From contig NZ_WSQA01000004.1 of assembly GCF_009768885.1 (NCBI RefSeq), forward strand, positions 62,001-126,000: a stretch of DNA of 64,000 nucleotides, given 5' to 3'. Below, in pieces: positions 7,518-15,439 of this stretch. The position numbers and the translations under genes were made by a program. The stretch's first letter is position 1. Each line of letters starts with the position of its first letter. This stretch comes from Sphingobacterium humi. GTDB lineage: Bacteria; Bacteroidota; Bacteroidia; Sphingobacteriales; Sphingobacteriaceae. Below the pieces are notes generated by a model. The model had not been told where the DNA came from. It saw nothing but the letters and a program-made list of their open reading frames with translations, and ran no database searches.

Positions 7518-7853
7518 ATGCCTTACAAAGATCGGGAAATAAACAAATTGTATTATACAATGGGGGAAGTCACTGAAATGTTCAGTGTGAATGCTTCGCA
7601 GATTCGATTTTATGAGCGTGAATTTGACATCCTGCAACCCAAGAAAAATAAAAAAGGGAATCGCCTGTTTACCCAGAACGATATCGCTAACTTAAAGATT
7701 ATCTTCAACTTAGTAAAAGACAAAGGGTACACTCTTCAAGGTGCTCGTGACTTCTTGCGCAGTAATAAAAACGAAGCTAAGGAGAATCAACGGGTAATCG
7801 ACTCGTTAGAGAAATTGAAGAGTTTCTTATTAGATGTACGCGATAACCTGTAG
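7518..7853 (+). CDS. MerR family transcriptional regulator
   Basis: DNA-binding regulator of 111 aa. A winged helix-turn-helix occupies roughly residues 11-80: YYTMGEVTEMFSVNASQIRFYEREFDIL, then LFTQNDIANLKIIFNLVKDKGYTLQGARDFL. The remaining 30 residues are a short coiled-coil dimerisation helix (VIDSLEKLKSFLLDVRDNL). There is no C-terminal effector domain and no Cys, so it does not sense metals the way MerR or CueR do. Short MerR proteins of this form are common in Bacteroidota. The gene converges on the phosphoesterase gene with only 3 bases between stops. Targets are unknown. Confidence 0.9.
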   Translation: MPYKDREINKLYYTMGEVTEMFSVNASQIRFYEREFDILQPKKNKKGNRLFTQNDIANLKIIFNLVKDKGYTLQGARDFLRSNKNEAKENQRVIDSLEKLKSFLLDVRDNL

Positions 7854-7856
7854 GTT

Positions 7857-8348
7857 TTAGCGTGGATTCAACTCAATAACTTCCAGATTTTCTATTTTAC
7901 CCCCGTTTATATCGAAACGCATTAAGGTTCTAACTTGATGCCAGCCGTGTTTTCCGGCCGCACCGGGGTTCAAATGTAACAATTCCAATTTCGGATCGTA
8001 TTGTACCTTCAGGATATGGGAATGCCCGCAGATAAATAGTTTGGGGGGATTCTTGCTGATTTCAGGTTTCACCAAGGGGCTGTATTTTCCGGGATAGCCA
8101 CCAATATGGGTCATCCACACATCCAGACCTTCACAGGTAAAGCGTAGGTGCTCGGGATATTGTAAACGGATATCCTTGCCATCGATGTTACCATATACGC
8201 CACGTAAAGGCTTAAAAGCGGCAAGCTCTTCAATCAGTTCCATGTTGCCGAAATCGCCGGCATGCCAGATTTCATCACAATCTTTAAAGTAGGTGAATAC
8301 TGCTTTATCTAAATAACTGTGGGTGTCTGACAGCAATCCAATTTTCAT
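7857..8348 (-). CDS. YfcE/MJ0936-type metallophosphoesterase
   Basis: Calcineurin-like phosphodiesterase of 163 aa, cytoplasmic. The metal-binding blocks are present: LLSDTHSYLD at residues 4-13 (DxH), HAGDFGN at 30-36 (GDxx), GNIDG around 53-57 (GNxD), WMTHIGGYPG near 80 and CGHSHILKVQYDP with LNPGAAGKH near 107-133. The family hydrolyses phosphodiester bonds, often of cyclic nucleotides or model substrates; the physiological substrate is unknown. It is the last gene of a minus-strand set with trmN6 and mutS; its ATG follows the trmN6 stop by one base, so translation is probably coupled. Confidence 0.92.
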   Translation of the reverse strand: MKIGLLSDTHSYLDKAVFTYFKDCDEIWHAGDFGNMELIEELAAFKPLRGVYGNIDGKDIRLQYPEHLRFTCEGLDVWMTHIGGYPGKYSPLVKPEISKNPPKLFICGHSHILKVQYDPKLELLHLNPGAAGKHGWHQVRTLMRFDINGGKIENLEVIELNPR

Positions 8349-8349
8349 A

Positions 8350-9057
8350 TTAAAAAGCTAAGAAAAAGTTGCGTAATAACTGTTTATAGGCCGCTGTATA
8401 GACGGCGCGATCGGCATAGATCTGCAAGTCCTCTTCTTGCAGCTGGCTCCCCTGTTGTCGGGAAAAGCTGAGGATATAACGAATGACCTCGCTGTTGGCA
8501 AAGGAACGGATATGCAGGATCTGCTGCAGGTATAAGCCCTGTTTCTCGGCTTCGATCTGTAAAAAATTGCGCAGTTCAGCCGGAACAATCAGCTGCAATT
8601 CCCCATTCGGGTTGAGCTGAGCGGCTGCAAAAGCCAATAAGCCCTTAAAAAAAGCTTCATCGGTATGTTTGGCTGTTTTTTTCCGGGCATCCGGGTTATG
8701 CAGGGAGTTGATGTAAAATGGCGGATTGGAAACAATCAGATCAAAGTTTACCGGCACCTTCCAGTGGAAAATATCGGTATGGGCTATATGTAAGCGCTCC
8801 TTAAAGGGTGATTTTTGGAAGTTCTGCTGGGCTGTTTCCGCAGCCAGCTGATCGATTTCTACCCCCCATACCTGCGCCTGCTCAAAACGTTGGGCCAACA
8901 TCAGGGCTATGACACCCGTTCCGGTGCCAATGTCTAGGATGTGGCGGGCCTGCTCGCTGAAGGCATAGGCCCCCAATAACACGCCATCGGTATTGATGCG
9001 CATCGGGCAGTTGGCCTGATCGACTTCAAATCCTTTAAACTGAAAGATAGAACCCAT
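8350..9057 (-). CDS. trmN6: tRNA1(Val) (adenine37-N6)-methyltransferase TrmN6 (YfiC)
   Basis: SAM-dependent methyltransferase of 235 aa that forms m6A at position 37 of tRNA1(Val). MRINTDGVLLGAYAF at residues 18-32 is the family N-terminal signature. The SAM site is ILDIGTGTGVIALMLAQR near 40-57, and the amino-methylase catalytic motif NPPFY occurs near 109-113. The C-terminal half shows the beta-strand pattern of a class I fold (QLIVPAEL). It lies 8 bases after mutS and 1 base before the phosphoesterase gene on the same strand, suggesting one transcript. PrmC- or RsmC-like alternatives are less likely given the N-terminal signature. Confidence 0.92.
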   Translation of the reverse strand: MGSIFQFKGFEVDQANCPMRINTDGVLLGAYAFSEQARHILDIGTGTGVIALMLAQRFEQAQVWGVEIDQLAAETAQQNFQKSPFKERLHIAHTDIFHWKVPVNFDLIVSNPPFYINSLHNPDARKKTAKHTDEAFFKGLLAFAAAQLNPNGELQLIVPAELRNFLQIEAEKQGLYLQQILHIRSFANSEVIRYILSFSRQQGSQLQEEDLQIYADRAVYTAAYKQLLRNFFLAF

Positions 9058-9065
9058 GGTTTATG

Positions 9066-11672
9066 TTAGTTTTTCAGTAGGCGCTGGATTTCATCCAACT
9101 TCATCAAGGCCTCGACTGGTGTCAGGGTATTGACGTCCAGGTTATTCAGCATGTCTCTAATTTTTTCCAACACTGGGTCGTCAATGGCAAACATCTGCAA
9201 TTGATAGGCCTGTTTTTGAATTTTACGCATGCTGTCCTTAATCTTCTCGCCACCGGTGCGCTCCTGTTCCAGGCGTTTCAAGATTTCTCCGGCACGTCCA
9301 ATCAGTTTTGGTGGCATACCGGCGAGCTTGGCTACGTGGATACCGAAGCTATGTTCGGAACCGCCGGGAACTAGCTTCCGCAGGAAGATGACTTTATTGT
9401 TGAGCTCCTTCACACTGACATTGTAGTTTTTAATGCGTGGCATGGAGTTACAGAGTTCATTTAATTCGTGGTAGTGGGTGGCAAAGAGGGTTTTTGCACG
9501 GGCCGCCGGATGGCTATGCAGGAACTCGGCGATGGCCCAGGCGATGGAAATACCATCGTAAGTACTGGTTCCGCGTCCAATTTCATCCAATAAGATCAAG
9601 CTTCGATCCGAGAGGTTATTCATGATACTGGCCGTCTCGTTCATTTCCACCATAAAGGTCGATTCGCCCGAAGACAGGTTATCTGAGGCCCCCACGCGGG
9701 TAAAGATCTTATCGACCACACCCAGGTAGGCTTCTTTAACGGGTACAAAGGAACCGATTTGCGCCATCAGGACGATCAGTCCGGTTTGGCGTAAGATGGC
9801 CGACTTACCGGCCATGTTAGGCCCGGTGATAATAATAATCTGCTGGGCTTCCGGGTCGAGGTAGGTATCGTTGGTAATGTAGTCTTGCCCGATTGGCAGG
9901 TTCTTCTCGATAACGGGGTGTCGCCCGCCTTTGATATCGATAATCTTACCTTGGTTCACCTCAGGCTTCACATAGAAGTTTTTCTCGGCAATGCTCGCAA
10001 AGTTAAGCAGTACATCCAGTTTGGCGATTAGTTGGGCGTTTAACTGGATAGGCTTGATATAGGCTGAAATAGCGATCAGCAGTTCGGCATAGAGTCTATT
10101 TTCGATCTGTTGGATCTTCTCTTCGGCTCCTAAAATCTGTTCTTCGTATTCTTTAAGCTCCTCGGTGATGTACCGTTCTGCATTAACGAGGGTCTGCTTC
10201 CGGATCCAGCCTTCCGGCACCTTATCTTTATGGGTATTGGTTACTTCTAAATAATAGCCAAACACATTGTTGAAGGCTATTTTTAACGAAGGGATTCCCG
10301 TTGCTTCGGATTCGCGTTTCTGAATTTCTAAAAGGTAATCTTTTCCCCCGAAGGCTACTTTGCGGAGTTTATCCAGGTCGGCATCTACCCCATCGGCAAT
10401 TACATTCCCTTTATTCAAGGCCACGGGAGGCTCGGCTTGTAAGCTGCGTTCAATCTCTTCCCGTATCAGCAGGCAAGGATTTAGCTGTTCTGAAATGACG
10501 CGTAAGGAGTTGCTTTCGGCAGCATTTGTCATTTCCTTCAGCTTCTCGATGGCGTATAAAGCCCGTTTTAATTGGGCAATTTCCCGTGGATTGGCTTTTT
10601 GCAAACCAATCTTAGAGATTAAGCGCTCCAGGTCACCTACCTGTCTAATTTCCTGAATCAACTCTTCACGCAGGGCTTTATTCTTATAGAAATAATCCAC
10701 CACCTGCAGGCGTTCGTTAATGCTTTTCTCTTCTTTCAGGGGCATCACGATCCAACGTTTCAACAAGCGTGCCCCCATCGGGGAGGCTGTTTCATCGAGC
10801 ACATCCGACAGGGTAGTTGCATTTTCATTGTTGGAGCCTATTAATTCGAGGTTGCGGATGGTAAAGCGATCTAACCACATGTAGCGATCTTCTTCAATCC
10901 GGGAGATGTTGGAGATGTGTTGCAGGTTGCGATGCTCTGTTTCATTCAGGTAATGCAAAGCGACGCCCGCCGCAATAATTCCTACCGGCATGCGATCGAT
11001 ACCAAAGCCTTTCATGGAGTTGACCTCGAAATGCTTCAACAGGTTTTCCGAGGCATAATCGCCGGTATAGGGCCATTCATCCAGGGTATAGGTATAATAG
11101 GAGGATCCAAATTCCTCCACAAACTCTTTATATTGTTTTTTCGGCAAGATGACCTCGGTAGGCTTAAAGCCTTGCAAAAGCTTATCGATATAAGCGACAT
11201 TGCCTTGGGCGACCAAGAATTCGCCGGTTGAAATATCTAAGAAGGAAATACCGAGGGTTTGTTTATCAAAAAAGAGGGAAGCCAGGTAATTGTTTGATTT
11301 TTGCTGAACGATGTTCTCGTTGTAGGATACACCGGGGGTCACCAATTCGGTTACACCGCGTTTGACGATGGTCTTGGTTTGCTTTGGATCTTCCAGCTGA
11401 TCGCAGATGGCGACGCGCTGTCCGGCACGTACCAACTTGGGTAGGTAGGTTTCCAAGGAATGGTGTGGAAATCCGGCCAATGCGGTTTCGGACTCCGAGC
11501 CATTGCCCCGTTTGGTAAGTACAATACCTAGAATTTTTGCGGCCTTTACTGCGTCCTCCCCAAATGTTTCATAAAAATCACCCACTCGAAACAACAATAA
11601 GGTGCCAGGGTATTTGGCCTTAATGCTGTTATATTGCTGCATTAAAGGGGTTTGCTTCTTCTCTTTTGCCAA
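9066..11672 (-). CDS. mutS: DNA mismatch repair protein MutS
   Basis: Recognises base mismatches and small loops, then recruits MutL. This is a full-length MutS1 of 868 aa. Domain I has the mismatch-wedge motif GDFYETF (near residues 31-37) within TPLMQQYNSIKAKYPGTLLLFRVGDF. Connector, core lever and clamp follow. The ATPase domain near residue 600 onward has Walker A GPNMAGKSAILRQ, Walker B LILLDEIGRGTSTYDG and the signature FATHYHEL. The C-terminal helix-turn-helix and tail (DVNTLTPVEALMKLDEIQRLL) is intact, which is the part that binds dimer partners. trmN6 and a phosphoesterase follow closely on the same strand. Genes for mutL and mutH are not in the window; Bacteroidota generally lack MutH. 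Confidence 0.98.
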   Translation of the reverse strand: MAKEKKQTPLMQQYNSIKAKYPGTLLLFRVGDFYETFGEDAVKAAKILGIVLTKRGNGSESETALAGFPHHSLETYLPKLVRAGQRVAICDQLEDPKQTKTIVKRGVTELVTPGVSYNENIVQQKSNNYLASLFFDKQTLGISFLDISTGEFLVAQGNVAYIDKLLQGFKPTEVILPKKQYKEFVEEFGSSYYTYTLDEWPYTGDYASENLLKHFEVNSMKGFGIDRMPVGIIAAGVALHYLNETEHRNLQHISNISRIEEDRYMWLDRFTIRNLELIGSNNENATTLSDVLDETASPMGARLLKRWIVMPLKEEKSINERLQVVDYFYKNKALREELIQEIRQVGDLERLISKIGLQKANPREIAQLKRALYAIEKLKEMTNAAESNSLRVISEQLNPCLLIREEIERSLQAEPPVALNKGNVIADGVDADLDKLRKVAFGGKDYLLEIQKRESEATGIPSLKIAFNNVFGYYLEVTNTHKDKVPEGWIRKQTLVNAERYITEELKEYEEQILGAEEKIQQIENRLYAELLIAISAYIKPIQLNAQLIAKLDVLLNFASIAEKNFYVKPEVNQGKIIDIKGGRHPVIEKNLPIGQDYITNDTYLDPEAQQIIIITGPNMAGKSAILRQTGLIVLMAQIGSFVPVKEAYLGVVDKIFTRVGASDNLSSGESTFMVEMNETASIMNNLSDRSLILLDEIGRGTSTYDGISIAWAIAEFLHSHPAARAKTLFATHYHELNELCNSMPRIKNYNVSVKELNNKVIFLRKLVPGGSEHSFGIHVAKLAGMPPKLIGRAGEILKRLEQERTGGEKIKDSMRKIQKQAYQLQMFAIDDPVLEKIRDMLNNLDVNTLTPVEALMKLDEIQRLLKN

Positions 11673-11844
11673 GGTATTATCTTTTTTGAATGAGTTGTAA
11701 AAATAGCAGAATTGTGGCGATTTGCCAAACGATGTGGCCCATACTTATGCGATTCGCTCGTACCCTACTGGCAAAGGCCAAGCAATTATACGCCTTCCCT
11801 ATTTTTTGATGCGCCAATATGTGTTATAACTAAAAAAATACCTT

Positions 11845-11852
11845 TAGCTTTG
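11845..11852 (+). promoter_or_regulatory. -7 promoter box for mtgA
   Basis: TAGCTTTG is a perfect TAnnTTTG box, 18 bases before the ATG at 11871, which supports that start over the upstream open frame beginning at 11712. No clean -33 element was found. Confidence 0.5.
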
Positions 11853-11870
11853 CATCAAAATTTTGCATTA

Positions 11871-12614
11871 ATGGCCATTAAGCGTTCTACAAAAACGAAT
11901 AAAAAGAAAGTAAGCAAGGCAAGCAAAGGGTCGGTTTTTAAACGTATAATCCTGCCCTGGACCTTAAGAGCCTTCGCTGCCTTTTTCATCATTAGCATCT
12001 TGTGGGTGATTGTGCTTCGTTTTATCAATCCTCCGATTACGCATTTGATGCTACAGCGAGCTTTTGAGCGTAAAGCTGCAGGGAAGGAATGGAAAATAGA
12101 ACGGCAGTGGCTTGCTTATTCGGATATGTCGGATAACCTGAAGCGTGCCGCCTTGGCGGGTGAAGATGCGCATTTTATGACGCATCATGGCTTTGATACC
12201 GACGCTATTAAGCAAGCGATGGAGCGCAATAAGGAAGGCAGAACCTTACGGGGCGGGAGTACAATTAGTCAGCAAACCGCTAAAAATGTATTCCTTTGGC
12301 CGGGACGTTCCTGGTTTCGGAAAGGCTTGGAGACTTACTTTACGGTGCTGATTGAGGTATTTTGGTCGAAAAAGCGTATTCTGGAAGTCTACTTGAATGT
12401 GATAGAGATGGGGCAAGGGGTTTATGGTGCAGAGGCAGCCTCACAATATTATTTCCATAAATCGGGGCGTAGCCTAACCAAAAAGGAAGCCGCCTTGATT
12501 ATTGCGATTCTCCCGAGTCCGCAGAAATGGGATGCACGACGACCTTCAGCTTATATCAACCGCCGGGCCAACGCCATTGTACGGTATTTAAATTATTATA
12601 AAATCCCTGAGTAG
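11871..12614 (+). CDS. mtgA: Monofunctional biosynthetic peptidoglycan transglycosylase
   Basis: GT51 glycosyltransferase that polymerises lipid II into glycan strands at the outer face of the inner membrane. From ATG 11871 the protein has 247 aa: a basic cytoplasmic tail (KRSTKTNKKKVSKASKGS), one transmembrane helix (LRAFAAFFIISILWVIVLRFI) and the GT51 domain. Catalytic blocks are AALAGEDAHFMTHHGFD (the acidic residue of motif 1), RGGSTISQQTAKNVFLWPGRSWFRKGLE and KKRILEVYLNVIEMGQGVYGAEAAS. There is no transpeptidase domain, which separates it from class A PBPs. The stop codon lies within the arm of a terminator shared with the convergent peptidase gene. Confidence 0.95.
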   Translation: MAIKRSTKTNKKKVSKASKGSVFKRIILPWTLRAFAAFFIISILWVIVLRFINPPITHLMLQRAFERKAAGKEWKIERQWLAYSDMSDNLKRAALAGEDAHFMTHHGFDTDAIKQAMERNKEGRTLRGGSTISQQTAKNVFLWPGRSWFRKGLETYFTVLIEVFWSKKRILEVYLNVIEMGQGVYGAEAASQYYFHKSGRSLTKKEAALIIAILPSPQKWDARRPSAYINRRANAIVRYLNYYKIPE

Positions 12615-12637
12615 GCTACTCAGGGATTCTTTTTTTA
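12602..12637. terminator. Terminator after mtgA, shared with the convergent gene
   Basis: A 13-bp perfect inverted repeat, AATCCCTGAGTAG (12602-12614) and its complement (12616-12628), is followed by seven T. The mtgA stop codon is part of the stem. Confidence 0.85.
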
Positions 12638-13675
12638 CTTATAGATTTCCACTTTTATCTTCCCGTCTTCGGTGACTGTTCCGCGGTACATCCCTTCGGT
12701 ATTGAAGGGCATGGCTACCTGTCCATTTTTATCCAAGGCAATTAAGCCACCATCACCGCCCATTTCACCGATGCGCTCAATCACCTGTGCTGCGGCTTTT
12801 TTCAAGGGTGTTTTACCGTATTTCATGCGTGCAGCAACATCGTATGCCGCATTGGCACGGATAAAGAACTCGCCCCAACCGGTGCAGGAGATGGCGACAT
12901 TCGTATTGTCGGCATAGGTGCCGGCTCCAATAATCGGGGAATCGCCTACCCTACCGAATTTCTTATTGGTCATACCGCCCGTCGAGGTTCCAGCAGCGAG
13001 GTTTCCTTGCTTATCTAAGGCCACACAACCTACGGTTCCAAACTTATCATCTTTCACAAAAGGCGCAATGGAGGTTTGCTTGCCGGAATGATCCAGTTGT
13101 GTTTTCTCGGAATCTTCTTTTAGAAGTCGCTGCAAGGCATCCCAACGGAATTGCGTCCAGAAGTAAGACGGATCGACAACCGTTAGTCCGACGCGTTGCG
13201 CAAAATCCTCAGCTCCCTTGCCTACCATCATCACATGCTCGGATTGATCCATGACGGCACGTGCGGCAGAAATCGGGTTTTTGATGGTGCCAATGCCGGC
13301 AACAGCACCCGCCTTCAGCGTTTTCCCGTCCATAATGGAAGCATCCAGCTCATTCTTCCCATCATGGGTGAAGACAGCCCCCTTCCCCGCATTAAACAGC
13401 GGCGAATCTTCCATAACATGAATGGCAGCCTCTACGGCATCTAAGCTCGCTTTCCCGGCCTTTAATTGTGCATAGCCCGCTTCTAAGGATTGCGTCAATA
13501 CAGAAATATAGGCCTTCTCGAGGGAGTCAGTCATATTTTTCTTTAAAATAGTACCCGCACCACCATGAATAACCAATACATACTTGGTGTTTTTTTTCTG
13601 CTGGGCAGCACTGTCTTGAGGTAGCATCATAATTCCTACAATTGATAAAACAGCTAATAAGGAACGAATTTTCAT
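12635..13675 (-). CDS. Exported isoaspartyl peptidase/L-asparaginase (Ntn hydrolase)
   Basis: Plant-type asparaginase family: a precursor that cleaves itself to expose an N-terminal Thr, then hydrolyses isoaspartyl dipeptides and asparagine. Residues 1-24 form a signal peptide (MLPQDSAAQ), placing it in the periplasm. VIHGGAG at 35-41 and NAGKGAVFTHDG at 95-106 are family blocks. The autocleavage site is KFGTVGCVALD, making Thr214 the predicted nucleophile, followed by GTSTGGMTNKKFGRVGDSPIIGAGTYAD. At 346 aa it is full length. Element copy 2 lies between its start and the next upstream gene. Periplasmic location suggests salvage of damaged peptides or cell-wall-derived amino acids, which is inferred. 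Confidence 0.93.
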   Translation of the reverse strand: MKIRSLLAVLSIVGIMMLPQDSAAQQKKNTKYVLVIHGGAGTILKKNMTDSLEKAYISVLTQSLEAGYAQLKAGKASLDAVEAAIHVMEDSPLFNAGKGAVFTHDGKNELDASIMDGKTLKAGAVAGIGTIKNPISAARAVMDQSEHVMMVGKGAEDFAQRVGLTVVDPSYFWTQFRWDALQRLLKEDSEKTQLDHSGKQTSIAPFVKDDKFGTVGCVALDKQGNLAAGTSTGGMTNKKFGRVGDSPIIGAGTYADNTNVAISCTGWGEFFIRANAAYDVAARMKYGKTPLKKAAAQVIERIGEMGGDGGLIALDKNGQVAMPFNTEGMYRGTVTEDGKIKVEIYK

Positions 13676-13719
13676 AATAAATGGTGTTATTGTTCAAATT
13701 AACAGAAATTTGTTGAGAT

Positions 13720-14104
13720 ATGAGAGGGGAGATGACATCCGTTTTAGCCTTGCTGTCATCGTACTGCGATCGTGCTGTCATCGTGAGCGGAGTCGAACGA
13801 CTGGTACGTCAATACAATCAGCAATACCTAACACGCTTATTAACAATACTATTGGTACATAAATGCAAATTTCGATTATCTTTTTCCCATCGCAATAAAA
13901 AGCGGACTAGGAAAAATTCCTAGTCCGCTTTAATCTTAATTAATTATAAAAAGGTAGTCTTTGATTGCACTGACGTACCAGTCGTTCGTGGTTCGTGGTT
14001 CGACTCCGCTCACCATGACAAAGTGGTAACAAAATGATGACAAAGCGGTCTAACTACTATATACTAAATACTTAATACTAACTACTAAATACTAATACTC
14101 CCAT
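13720..14104. repeat. Dispersed palindromic element, copy 2
   Basis: This fills the gap between the peptidase start and the glycan-binding lipoprotein gene. The left arm (GTCATCGTGAGCGGAGTCGA onward, 13777-13816) pairs with a right arm at about 13964-14019. The right arm carries a small tandem duplication (GTTCGTG repeated near 13983-13999). Left of the core, CTGTCATCGT-like units are iterated three times (13752-13786). The loop starts as in copy 3 (CAATCAGCAATACCTAACACGCTTATTAACAA) but holds about 130 extra bases including a perfect hairpin (13899-13931). The right end is an AT-rich run of ACTAAATACTA-like units that reaches the stop codon of the next gene. No ORF of interest. Confidence 0.7.
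13899..13931. terminator. Perfect 15-bp hairpin inside palindromic element copy 2
   Basis: AAAGCGGACTAGGAA (13899-13913) and its exact complement (13917-13931) enclose a 3-base loop. It is terminator-shaped with A-rich and T-containing flanks, but no gene ends within 170 bases. It could insulate the flanking minus-strand genes or be cargo of the element. Confidence 0.6.
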
Positions 14105-15439
14105 CTACTTCCTCACCACCTCCAACTTTGCGGCGTTATTTCCTGGCGATAGGTCTACCGTAAAGACATAAGTTTTGCCGGCTTCCAGTTGTTTTCCGGC
14201 GACTAAGCCTAAGTTTCCGGAGTCTCGGCCGTTGGTTCCATCCCCTACAAAGACGATGTCGCTGTTGCTGCTGAGGTCGGTATGTTTAAATTCACCGCCC
14301 CAATTCTTTTGGTGGAAGAACTTGAAGTTGATGTTATCGGCTTTTACGGTTGTGCCTGCGACCACTGTTACGCGATATTTTTTACCACCGATTGGTGCTA
14401 AGCACAATGCTTTATCCGGGTTCCAGCCGACTTCATTGCTGGCCACTTTCGGTTTACCAATGCCTTCACCGATAATCCAAATGGCACCCGTGCCGTCCGC
14501 ATTTAAGCTGGCCAGGTTATTGCCCGACATGGCTTCCACTTTAAAGTACTCCTTATCGAAGTCTGCCGTAATGCGGTATTTGCCAGTCATGGCATTAAAG
14601 AAGTACTGATCGCCTTCTTTGCGGATAAAATCACTATCGATCCACCAATTACTTAAGCCTTCGATGCCATCGATAACCATTTCTTCGTTCATGGCCAGGT
14701 TCAAGTCCACGCTATACAGGTTCTCCCCTTGCAAGCGCATGCCGTTGCCATTGATGGCATAGCCAATGATAAACGGACTGGCTTCGTAGCTAAAGGTATT
14801 GAAGGCGATGGTATACTGCCCCGACACCGAATTAGAGAAGGGGATATTCGTGGTAGACCCTTCCGTAACGGCTTCACCGTTCCAGCCGAAGAGGATTTTA
14901 TTACCCTGTGCTCCAAAAGCCGGTGCTTCGATATAGCCATTTACTTTAAACGGCAGGTTTTCCGTAAGCTCGTATTGGTTTGCTGCTTTTCGTAAAAGCT
15001 TATAGGTCTTTCCTTCGGTAATCAGGTTCAGGAAAGGGAACTCCGGACGCGATAAAGGCAGATCGGCCAGCAATTCTGTTTTCACGAGCTCCACATTTTG
15101 CGCGGTAAAGCGTAGGGTCGCCGTTCCGTTTGGCACTTGCTTTAAGAAAGGTACAAACAACTTGCCCTCATACTCGCCATAGGCATTGGTACGGATGGTT
15201 TGACTGGCTACAACCTCTTCGCTGAAGAGCAATTCTGCTTTTAAGGTCGATAGTTCTTTACCTTGATCGGCGACTTTAACTTTATAGACTATGCTATCGC
15301 CAAAAAAGGCGGCATTAGGTTTTGTGACGATTTCTACTGTAGGCTTTCCCCCACCTACAGGAACGATAAACTCCTCTTTACAGCCGAACAACACGGCAAA
15401 GATGAGTCCTAGGGCGGCATAATTGATTAATCTTCTCAT
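14105..15439 (-). CDS. Surface glycan-binding lipoprotein of the GH30 locus (DUF5125/DUF5121-like)
   Basis: Predicted outer-membrane lipoprotein of 444 aa, last gene of a SusC/SusD locus. ATG 15439 overlaps the GH30 stop in an ATGA arrangement, so I prefer it to the ATG 9 bases upstream. The signal peptide ends in the lipobox LFGC; the mature start CKEEF fits the K-(D/E)2 surface-export signal known for Bacteroidota lipoproteins. The rest is all beta: Ig-like modules first (GGKPTVEIVTKPNAAFFGDSI), then repeated SusE/SusF-like carbohydrate-binding modules (GKYRITADFDKEYFKVEAM, IWIIGEGIGKP, INFKFFHQKNWGGEF). The order after GH30 matches the glycan-binding protein of the Bacteroides beta-1,6-glucan locus. 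The DUF names are from memory and unverified. Confidence 0.82.
   Translation of the reverse strand: MRRLINYAALGLIFAVLFGCKEEFIVPVGGGKPTVEIVTKPNAAFFGDSIVYKVKVADQGKELSTLKAELLFSEEVVASQTIRTNAYGEYEGKLFVPFLKQVPNGTATLRFTAQNVELVKTELLADLPLSRPEFPFLNLITEGKTYKLLRKAANQYELTENLPFKVNGYIEAPAFGAQGNKILFGWNGEAVTEGSTTNIPFSNSVSGQYTIAFNTFSYEASPFIIGYAINGNGMRLQGENLYSVDLNLAMNEEMVIDGIEGLSNWWIDSDFIRKEGDQYFFNAMTGKYRITADFDKEYFKVEAMSGNNLASLNADGTGAIWIIGEGIGKPKVASNEVGWNPDKALCLAPIGGKKYRVTVVAGTTVKADNINFKFFHQKNWGGEFKHTDLSSNSDIVFVGDGTNGRDSGNLGLVAGKQLEAGKTYVFTVDLSPGNNAAKLEVVRK

Noticed and set aside
10917..11231. Plus-strand ORFs inside mutS, including a 104-residue one
   Set aside because: They are antisense shadows of a strongly conserved gene, with no promoter or recognisable protein.
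11712..11870. N-terminal extension of MtgA from 11712
   Set aside because: It contains Cys/Pro-rich sequence unlike the family and spans the -7 box at 11845-11852; ATG 11871 gives the normal basic tail plus one helix.
13720..13923. ORFs of 67-84 residues in the gap around 13.5-13.9 kb
   Set aside because: They run through the palindromic repeat arms and encode no recognisable protein.
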